From IMG/VR virus record IMGVR_UViG_3300021197_001250, positions 1 through 20,625 of that record: 20,625 nt of DNA; one strand, 5' to 3'. Below are positions 15,692 to 20,625 of the stretch, one piece after another. A program made the position numbers and the translations under genes. The number at the start of each line of letters is the position of its first letter. Position 1 is the first letter of the stretch. The notes beneath the pieces are model-generated. The model had not been told where the DNA came from, made no database searches, and saw only the letters and a program-made list of their open reading frames with translations. This stretch comes from a virus.

Positions 15692-16131
15692 TATCTGTTT
15701 GGGTCTTTTATCATATCGTCAATAGCTTTATTGTAAACTTTATCAGTATATGATTTGTTATTATAGAATACGCTTCGATCTGATACTGGTAAATCTTCTT
15801 CTCCGAGTAAGATGCGATATATTCTACTTATAAGTTGGCTGCATTTAAAAGAGGTTTTGAAGACGCTGTATTTAATCGTTGTTCGATTTCGATGACGCCA
15901 GACCTCTATCCAGCCTAGTTTTCTTAGTTTATCCCACCGAGTTTTATCCCAGCTCATGGTATAAGTACCATCAATAAATTCTTGTCTTGTAAACCGTTTT
16001 TGACAATCTAAAAATATTAGAAGTTCAAGATCGGCATCTGTTAACCCGTAAGTCTTACAAGCCCACTTTCTAGTGAGCCTGTAATACTTTAGGATTTGTA
16101 ATTCACGTAAATCGTGACTAGTTAGTCGCAC
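15691..16131 (-). CDS. winged-helix (MarR-like) DNA-binding protein, candidate late-gene regulator
   Basis: The 146-residue protein follows the MarR winged-helix plan: an N-terminal helix (LRELQILKYYRLTRKW), TDADLELLIFLDCQKRFTRQ as the helix before the reader helix, SWDKTRWDKLRKLGWIEVWR as the recognition helix, and a basic wing WRHRNRTTIKYSVF, then a helix (CSQLISRIYRILLGEEDLP) that could dimerise. No ligand pocket can be identified. It is the only transcription-factor-like protein in the window and may modulate late transcription, or bind DNA ends in packaging. The start is a GTG at 16131, directly after two stop codons (TAATAAG) of the upstream gene; an alternative ATG start is not available nearby. 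Function is inferred from the fold. Confidence 0.6.
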   Translation of the reverse strand: MRLTSHDLRELQILKYYRLTRKWACKTYGLTDADLELLIFLDCQKRFTRQEFIDGTYTMSWDKTRWDKLRKLGWIEVWRHRNRTTIKYSVFKTSFKCSQLISRIYRILLGEEDLPVSDRSVFYNNKSYTDKVYNKAIDDMIKDPNR

Positions 16132-16134
16132 TTA

Positions 16135-16494
16135 TTACGATGCGTCAACTACTGCTAATGAAGCACAAGCTGTAATATCCGCGTGTAAAAACTTAGAGTT
16201 TTCACTGTCAGCCACAACGATAAACGGAGTGTTGATAGCGCTAGCAGCAGCGCAAGCTCCAGTTATAGCTTCCATAACTTCTTTATGCTTACCAGTGTTT
16301 ACAGTAAGAACTACAACCGGTAAATCTATACCTGAGTCATCATCCGCTTCTTGGCCAGAGTTAAAGTAAGCTCTAAGCGTAGTCGCGTTGTGCATCTCAA
16401 GGTGAGATAGTTTGTCAGTAGGAAAGCAAGCTACTTGCTCGGTGCTTGTTGTTGCATCAGGAGCGCCGGATGCAAAATACAAAAATTTTTTCAT
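16135..16494 (-). CDS. small virion-type protein (candidate head decoration protein)
   Basis: This 119-residue protein starts MKKFLYFASGAPDATTST and contains HNATTLRAYFNSGQEADDDS, LPVVVLTVNTGKHKEVMEAI and a C-terminal HADITACASLAV. I recognise this as a type found repeatedly in marine phage structural regions, where the first strand, alternating strands with an acidic loop and final helix resemble small virion-surface proteins. A function is not known to me; capsid decoration is the leading guess. It follows groES across an AT-only 76-base gap, the largest untranslated gap in the window, which may carry its own promoter, consistent with strong late expression. Its start follows AAATTTAAAA. 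Confidence 0.55.
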   Translation of the reverse strand: MKKFLYFASGAPDATTSTEQVACFPTDKLSHLEMHNATTLRAYFNSGQEADDDSGIDLPVVVLTVNTGKHKEVMEAITGACAAASAINTPFIVVADSENSKFLHADITACASLAVVDAS

Positions 16495-16570
16495 TTTTAA
16501 ATTTTTTTAATGATTAATAATTAATTTGTTTTAGATTTTTTGTTTGTGGGTTTTGGTTTATAGTTTACGT
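16495..16570 (-). promoter_or_regulatory. AT-only leader between groES and the 119-residue gene
   Basis: This is the largest gap between genes in the window. It holds no GC stem. It contains the near-palindrome TTAATTATTAA and A-rich stretches, which could be a promoter or an unstructured leader. I see no -35/-10 pair or Bacteroidota TAnnTTTG box, so assignment to a promoter is weak. Confidence 0.3.
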
Positions 16571-16828
16571 TTAATCTACTAGTACAATATCACTTGACTT
16601 TATAACAAAATAAAACTTATCTTCAAATTCTATTCCGTGGCCAGCGTGGCGATCATACCATACGATATCGTTTTCTTTTATTACTTCAACTAAATTACCT
16701 GCAGATATGATCTTACCTTTGAAGTACCTTATCTCTTCGTCTTTAGTTTCGTCTAATATTAAACCGCTTTTTGTTTTCTTGTTTTCTTTTATTCTATCTA
16801 CTACTACGTAGTGGTTAACTGCTTTCAT
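16571..16828 (-). CDS. groES: GroES-type co-chaperonin (phage-encoded)
   Basis: The 85-residue product matches Cpn10: a first strand [10 protein letters not shown], a mobile loop KKTKSGLILDETKD with the hydrophobic LIL triplet (23-25) that binds the GroEL apical domain, the strand FKGKIISAGN, the conserved END IVWYD (52-59) for GroES GDIVIF, an HGIEFED stretch (64-70) and the closing strand KSSDIVLVD. The roof loop is shortened: about 15 residues run from FKG to the IVWY strand where E. coli has many more, so the dome is likely open or reduced. It overlaps groEL by 14 bases and is translated right after it. It probably caps the co-encoded GroEL or the host chaperonin during capsid or tail folding. 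Confidence 0.88.
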   Translation of the reverse strand: MKAVNHYVVVDRIKENKKTKSGLILDETKDEEIRYFKGKIISAGNLVEVIKENDIVWYDRHAGHGIEFEDKFYFVIKSSDIVLVD

Positions 16829-18380
16829 TTACACGTATGTTTGAGATTACACAATCAGCTGATATAATAGTTGATACTACACTAACAGCATTTTTCAGCG
16901 CCGATTTTGTAACCAAAACCGGATCTATAATACCTGACTCAACCATATTAACTTCTTCGCCAGTAACTACGTTCACGCCCACGCCAGTATCTTCAGGGTA
17001 GCCTGATGCTTCGAACCCAGCGTTAGACATTATTACATTGAAAGGAGACTTAATAGCGTTAAGCATTATCTCTTCACCCACGTTAGTGGGTTCGATTTTT
17101 TGAGAAGCGTTAAGCAATGCTATACCTCCACCTGGTACTATACCTTCTTTGAGGGCAGCTTTTGTAGCGTATATCGCATCTTCGACCCTGTCTTTCTTTT
17201 CTTTAAGCTCAACCTTAGAGTTTGCCCCAACACGGATAATTCCAACACTACCAGATAACATAGACAGTCTTTGTTCCAACTTCTTTTTAAGGAAAGTATT
17301 TTTTTCATCTGCAACTAATTTAGCAACTTGATCTATTCTTTCACCTACAGCCTCTGTGTCTGACTCTAGAGTTATAACAGTGTTCTTGTCGTCAGTCTCA
17401 GCGTACTCTGCTTCACCTAAATCTTCAGGCGTCATGACATCTAAGTCATCTCCTAGTTCTTCATTGAATAGCGTAGCGCCTGTTAGTATAGCTAAGTCTT
17501 CACAAGAGTCTAGCTTAGTAGGTCCAAAGCCAGGTAGGTCTACAATGTTTATTTTTATATTGCCTTTGACCTTGTTCATTAACAACGCAGACCTTACTTG
17601 TTGAGATACTGGAGCTACTATAAGTAAAGATCTGTTTTGCTTTATAACATGTTCTAGTATACCTTGTATTTTTCTTACGTTAGGTATTTCAGATGTACAT
17701 ATCAATACCAAAGGATTATCAAGTTCTGCTTTTTGTTTATCAGTGTTAGTAACAAAGTGAGGTGAAGTTAGTCCACAGTCAAATTGTATACCATCTACAG
17801 TCTCAACATAAGTCTCGTCTGTCTCTGATCCTTCCATAAGTACAACTCCGTCCTTACCTACTACAGTATAAGCTTCAGATATAATAGATCCTAAGGATTT
17901 ATCGTTGTTACAGCTTATAGAAGCTACGTGAGAAAGCATGTCGTCACTAACGTCTATCTTTATGGATTCTAAATAATCTACAACTTTGGTAAGACCTGAC
18001 TGTAAACCTTGCTTAAGTTCTCTTATAGTAGCTTTGTCCATAGAATTATAGACATGTGTAAGCAATGATTCAGCTAAAACAGTCGCTGTTGTAGTACCAT
18101 CACCCGCTTCTCGCACTGTATTGCTTGCAGCTTCTTTGATAAGCGTAGCTCCAATGTTTTCCACAGGGTCAAATAACACTACAGACTGCGCTACAGTAAC
18201 GCCGTCTTTAGTAATAACAGGGTTTCCTCGTGCATCTTCGTAAATTACACATTTACCAGAGGCACCAAGGGTAGATTTTACTGCTTTTGCCAGTTTGTTC
18301 ACGCCAGATATGACGCGATTTTTTGCTTCATCGCCAAAATTTAAGTCTTTGACGATCTCGCTAGGGAGATTGTATTCCAT
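16815..18380 (-). CDS. groEL: GroEL-type chaperonin (phage-encoded)
   Basis: This 521-residue Cpn60 keeps the ATPase core: TKDG (57-60), [10 protein letters not shown] (93-102, with Asp94 for E. coli Asp87), [17 protein letters not shown] (398-414, with Asp401 for Asp398) and PGGG (416-419). The apical domain is full-length and ends with PGFGPTK. It differs from E. coli at peptide and GroES-binding positions: Tyr199 is Leu, Tyr203 is His, Leu234 is Gln, Leu259 is Arg, Val263 is Leu and Val264 is Met, while Phe204 and Leu237 are kept. It ends near NIRVNESS and lacks the GGM-repeat tail. It is expected to fold phage virion proteins with GroES. The gene precedes groES, the reverse of the bacterial order, and has a leader of three AATTT units. 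Confidence 0.95.
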   Translation of the reverse strand: MEYNLPSEIVKDLNFGDEAKNRVISGVNKLAKAVKSTLGASGKCVIYEDARGNPVITKDGVTVAQSVVLFDPVENIGATLIKEAASNTVREAGDGTTTATVLAESLLTHVYNSMDKATIRELKQGLQSGLTKVVDYLESIKIDVSDDMLSHVASISCNNDKSLGSIISEAYTVVGKDGVVLMEGSETDETYVETVDGIQFDCGLTSPHFVTNTDKQKAELDNPLVLICTSEIPNVRKIQGILEHVIKQNRSLLIVAPVSQQVRSALLMNKVKGNIKINIVDLPGFGPTKLDSCEDLAILTGATLFNEELGDDLDVMTPEDLGEAEYAETDDKNTVITLESDTEAVGERIDQVAKLVADEKNTFLKKKLEQRLSMLSGSVGIIRVGANSKVELKEKKDRVEDAIYATKAALKEGIVPGGGIALLNASQKIEPTNVGEEIMLNAIKSPFNVIMSNAGFEASGYPEDTGVGVNVVTGEEVNMVESGIIDPVLVTKSALKNAVSVVSTIISADCVISNIRVNESS

Positions 18381-18386
18381 TATAGT

Positions 18387-18401
18387 AAATTAAATTAAAT
18401 T
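18387..18401. repeat. tandem AAATT repeat in the groEL leader
   Basis: Three AAATT units (AATTT on the coding strand) lie just upstream of the groEL start, between it and the 98-residue gene. Its AT-only composition fits the Shine-Dalgarno-less starts elsewhere in the window. Confidence 0.7.
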
Positions 18402-18406
18402 ATTGC

Positions 18407-18703
18407 TTATTTGTCGAAAGTTTTTACAACTGTAGGGCCTTTCGTTGCCTCTAATTTCTTAGTAAAGTGCTCAACGCTGCCGTCAACGGCTTGTTCTGCG
18501 CCTTCTAAAGTTTCTCTACGCGTAACGTCAGACCATTTTTCTGCGTCATCAGGGTTATTAACCTCTGTTTGGTAGTAACCGTTAGGTAATTGGGTTATTC
18601 GCCAGTTTCTTTTGTCTGCAAGGTGTTCCCATTGGCCCTTGGTTTTTTCGTTTACTTGTGGATCGTTGGTCCACGTGCTTGTTTTGTAATACAAATACGT
18701 CAT
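18407..18703 (-). CDS. small conserved phage protein, unknown function
   Basis: The 98-residue product (MTYLYYKTSTWTNDPQVNEK, WEHLADKRNWRITQLPNGYY, QTEVNNPDDAEKWSDV, then a helical C-terminus with LEGAEQAVDGSVEHFTKKLE) has no family I can name with confidence. It has several Trp and Tyr in the first half and a likely small beta sheet, followed by helix. It lies 26 bases before groEL and 48 bases after the 62-residue gene. A phage virion-linked or host-takeover role is equally possible. Confidence 0.6.
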   Translation of the reverse strand: MTYLYYKTSTWTNDPQVNEKTKGQWEHLADKRNWRITQLPNGYYQTEVNNPDDAEKWSDVTRRETLEGAEQAVDGSVEHFTKKLEATKGPTVVKTFDK

Positions 18704-18751
18704 TTTGGTTTATGTATTGGTTAATAATTAGTTTATGGTAGTATAGTCACC
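18704..18751 (-). promoter_or_regulatory. AT-rich gap upstream of the 98-residue gene and groEL
   Basis: A 48-base AT-rich gap precedes the 98-residue gene and, after it, groEL. I see no clear promoter boxes and no hairpin. It is one of only a few gaps wide enough for a promoter. Confidence 0.25.
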
Positions 18752-18940
18752 TTAAATTCCCATGAATTTACCAAGCATACCGCCAAGTTTAGTGTTTTTC
18801 ATCTTATCTACCGCTCCAGGAGCTATAGCTTGTGCTGCTTTACCTACTAATCCCATGCCTGGCATAAATTTAGTTGGCGTTTTACCGTGATCTACTCCAG
18901 GTAGTGTGCTGTATCTTTTCTTAATGTTCTTTAATCCCAT
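18752..18940 (-). CDS. small Gly/Lys-rich basic protein, unknown function
   Basis: A 62-residue basic protein with MGLKNIKKRYSTLPGVDHGK at the N-terminus and a C-terminus with GMGLVGKAAQAIAPGAVDKM and LGGMLGKFMGI that looks like an amphipathic, glycine-rich, possibly membrane-active or DNA-binding segment. I recognise no family. It follows the 71-residue gene with a four-base gap and ends just before an AT-rich gap. Candidate roles are an internal virion protein or membrane-acting peptide; these are guesses. Confidence 0.55.
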   Translation of the reverse strand: MGLKNIKKRYSTLPGVDHGKTPTKFMPGMGLVGKAAQAIAPGAVDKMKNTKLGGMLGKFMGI

Positions 18941-18944
18941 AGTT

Positions 18945-19160
18945 TTATGATTTATCTCGTTCTATATTCATGTCTTTATCCTCTAATCGATTAGCTGCTT
19001 GATCCATTGGATTATATTTTTCACTTTCCGTAGGAGCATAGTTCTGTGTTGGTGCAGGTTTTATATCTCCACCAAAATAACCATCAATTACTTGCCTTGT
19101 TTTTTTTAAGCAGCTAGAGCGCTTACGCCTTTTGCCATGCATTGTTCTTCTACTTTTCAT
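18945..19160 (-). CDS. small protein with highly basic N-terminus, unknown function
   Basis: The 71-residue product starts with an Arg/Lys-rich stretch (MKSRRTMHGKRRKRSSCLKK) and continues as a hydrophilic, likely disordered tail (PTQNYAPTESEKYNPMDQAA). It may bind nucleic acid through the basic N-terminus. Its ATG shares one base with the stop of the 400-residue gene (TAATG), so translation is coupled. No family is recognised. Confidence 0.6.
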   Translation of the reverse strand: MKSRRTMHGKRRKRSSCLKKTRQVIDGYFGGDIKPAPTQNYAPTESEKYNPMDQAANRLEDKDMNIERDKS

Positions 19161-20362
19161 TATCTATTTTTTCTAAATGACATTGGCTTACCAAAGTTCT
19201 TTATCATGCTAGATTGTCCTTTTGAAGATTTAAACTGAGTTACTGTCTCTGGACTTTCTTCTTGACTAGCCTCAACTTCGGGTTTTGGCAGCTGGAAACG
19301 TTGTATTGAATTATCACCACCACCTTTGTAACTTCCAAACTGTCCGAAGTCTTGACCTACAAAATTACCATCAGGGTCTAAATTCATCATCTTATTGCTT
19401 TCTCCGCCAGCTCCTCCAACCTTGCCTTGCGTTGGATCAGCATCTTGCATCTTGCTGTAATCCTGTTGAAGATTTACAGCTTGAAGCGTACCTTTTTGAT
19501 CACCAATACCATACATAGACATAGAATCTGGATTAGCATCAGCAAATTGGCTAACAGTCATATTATTGTACTGCACTTCGTTGTCGTCTGTCATTCCTAC
19601 AGGAACCTGTATAGCTTGATTTAAAGATGGTTCTGTGTAGCCCATACCTTGAATCATAGCTTTCCTATTTTTAAATTCTCCCATATAAGCGCTATTGCTA
19701 TTTGGGTTGAACTGTTTACCTTTCCCAAGCGTAAAACCTGATGATTCACTTCCTTTTAGCTCAGGTGCAAATTTAGCAATAGGTTGACCGTAGTAAGGCT
19801 GTCCACTTTCGTTTACTAAAAGACCGTCTTCATTTTTTTGTGCGTTCTGCATTAAAGAACTATAAGGAATCAAGTCTTTAGTTTCAGGGTCAATAACATT
19901 AAAATCACCTCGTACACCAGTAGCTGTGCTTATGTCAACTTTTCTTGGCATCTGTAGATTAGCTTTCTGGGTTTTTTTCTCAGTTTCTATTTCCGTCTCT
20001 ACAGTTTCATCTGGCGTTGTGTTTTTATCATGCCACGCTTCTGCTTCTTTTTTAAAGTTGTCAATGCTGCCGAACTTTGCCTTTTCTTTTTCAGATAAAT
20101 TATCCCAAGCATCTTCGTACCCAGGACCTTTACCTCTAGTGGTTTCACCTGGTTTAGTACTTGTTGCGGTAGACTTTATTATTTCTGTTAGAGTTCTAAC
20201 GCCTTTCACTTTGTCGCTACCCACACCTCTTCTTCTTCTTGTAGTTGTAGCTTCATTATCGTTTTTAAGAGCTGACATACGTAAAGCAACAGCATCTTCT
20301 ATCATTTTATTAAGCGGTCCACTATACATGGACATGCTTCTATTCTTTAGTCTTTTTGCCAT
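19160..20362 (-). CDS. large low-complexity phage protein, possible internal virion protein
   Basis: This 400-residue protein is rich in Gly, Asn, Gln, Ser, Lys and Met. The N-terminus is basic (MAKRLKNRSMSMYSGPLNKM, then TTTRRRRGVGSDKVKG). A central part is charged and predicted helical (KEKAKFGSIDNFKKEAEAWH, VETEIETEKKTQKANLQMPR), followed by a long Asn/Gln/Ser/Gly-rich region and a basic C-terminus (MIKNFGKPMSFRKNR). I recognise no domain. The composition, with basic ends and a disordered middle, fits a DNA-associated or ejected virion protein, but this is inferred from composition alone. The start is 3 bases from the upstream gene's stop. Confidence 0.6.
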   Translation of the reverse strand: MAKRLKNRSMSMYSGPLNKMIEDAVALRMSALKNDNEATTTRRRRGVGSDKVKGVRTLTEIIKSTATSTKPGETTRGKGPGYEDAWDNLSEKEKAKFGSIDNFKKEAEAWHDKNTTPDETVETEIETEKKTQKANLQMPRKVDISTATGVRGDFNVIDPETKDLIPYSSLMQNAQKNEDGLLVNESGQPYYGQPIAKFAPELKGSESSGFTLGKGKQFNPNSNSAYMGEFKNRKAMIQGMGYTEPSLNQAIQVPVGMTDDNEVQYNNMTVSQFADANPDSMSMYGIGDQKGTLQAVNLQQDYSKMQDADPTQGKVGGAGGESNKMMNLDPDGNFVGQDFGQFGSYKGGGDNSIQRFQLPKPEVEASQEESPETVTQFKSSKGQSSMIKNFGKPMSFRKNR

Positions 20363-20364
20363 AT

Positions 20365-20553
20365 TTATTTTTCGTTAGGAAAAGGATTGTAAACTTTTTC
20401 TTTTAGCTTAGCGTATCTTTTAGTATCAGTCTTACCTTTAGCCTCAAGCCTTCTTAAACGCTTTAGCTTTTTCATTTGTTTTTTCTCTCTACGTTCTTCT
20501 TTCTTGTTATCAGGATCGTTGAAGAATAAAGGACCATTCATTTTATATGTCAT
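20365..20553 (-). CDS. very basic small protein, unknown function
   Basis: A 62-residue protein with MTYKMNGPLFFNDPDNKKEE followed by a Lys/Arg/Glu-rich, helical central part (KKLKRLRRLEAKGK) and a short ending VYNPFPNEK. Charge is strongly positive. It could be a DNA-binding or virion-linked peptide. It is the first gene of the transcription unit in the window, 72 bases from the right edge. Its N-terminus (MTYKM, then a Pro) resembles the MAFKM and MAFKL starts of two other small proteins here. No family recognised. Confidence 0.55.
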   Translation of the reverse strand: MTYKMNGPLFFNDPDNKKEERREKKQMKKLKRLRRLEAKGKTDTKRYAKLKEKVYNPFPNEK

Positions 20554-20625
20554 GACTATAGTATCACTTAAAAAAGTACATTATAAATATAGGGGTAAAG
20601 TGTTGCCCCCCTACCCCCCTCCCCT
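20554..20625 (-). promoter_or_regulatory. leader of the transcription unit with G-rich tract and TATAAT-like box
   Basis: This 72-base gap lies before the first gene and is cut by the window edge. On the coding strand it reads a G4-A-G6-TA-G6 tract (20606-20624), then CAACACTTTACCCC, then TATATTTATAATG, which contains an exact TATAAT and a near match (TATATTTA) to the Bacteroidota TAnnTTTG box. No convincing -33/-35 partner is present. Plus-strand bases 20592-20609 can pair GGGGTAA with TTGCCCC. It may hold a promoter or the terminator of an upstream gene. Confidence 0.35.

Noticed and set aside
19926-20378. Plus-strand open frame of 150 codons that looks membrane-like
   Set aside because: Antisense to the 400-residue protein. 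Hydrophobic runs come from complementing Lys/Glu-rich codons.
1-20625. tRNA genes, CRISPR arrays, integrase or insertion sequences
   Set aside because: None is visible. Genes leave gaps no larger than 76 bases, too short or AT-only for a tRNA, and no array of spaced repeats or recombinase motif was seen.

Overview
This window looks like the late (packaging, head and tail-junction) region of a tailed double-stranded DNA phage, most likely a marine relative of the crAss-like phages (Crassvirales) infecting a Bacteroidota host. All 24 recognisable genes lie on the minus strand, so transcription runs from the right edge to the left edge. No host-like genes, tRNAs, integrase or insertion sequences were seen. 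Three things support the assignment. First, the core runs terminase large subunit, portal, scaffold-like protein, HK97-type major capsid protein, then connector/ring-type proteins and a very large tail protein; the lengths (739, 784, 374, 498, 254 and 309 residues) and sequence signatures fit crAss-like phages. Second, the DNA is AT-rich. Third, almost no gene has a Shine-Dalgarno sequence; starts follow an AT-only leader, often ending AATTAAAT or similar, as is usual in Bacteroidota. The assignment comes from remembered family features, not from a search.

Layout in the order of transcription (right to left). (1) 20554-20625: a short leader with an extreme G-rich tract on the transcribed-sense strand. 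(2) 18407-20553: five unrecognised genes (62, 400, 71, 62 and 98 residues), several very basic or low in complexity. (3) 16571-18380: a phage groEL followed by groES, overlapping by 14 bases and in the opposite order to the usual bacterial groES-groEL operon. (4) 13840-16494: a 119-residue possible structural protein, a winged-helix (MarR-like) protein, a small HExxH metallopeptidase-like protein, a charged helical protein, a 3TM-type holin and a 252-residue possible virion protein. (5) 12518-13811: a coiled-coil protein, a small unknown, a 189-residue protein that I read as a second, divergent Cpn10/GroES-like protein, and a candidate small terminase subunit. (6) 5275-12521: terminase large subunit, portal, scaffold-like protein and major capsid protein, ending in a strong intrinsic terminator. 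(7) 1-5211: a conserved unknown, a hairpin, two connector/ring proteins and the N-terminal 876 residues of a large tail protein cut by the window edge.

The genes appear to form one morphogenesis programme: package DNA (terminase, portal), build the head (scaffold, capsid protein), close and extend it (connector and tail proteins), fold it (GroEL with one or two GroES-like partners) and release it (holin). The most interesting material is the chaperonin set. A GroEL with altered apical binding residues and no C-terminal tail sits beside a roof-less 85-residue GroES, and a second GroES-like protein with a duplicated C-terminal half lies directly upstream of the terminase genes.
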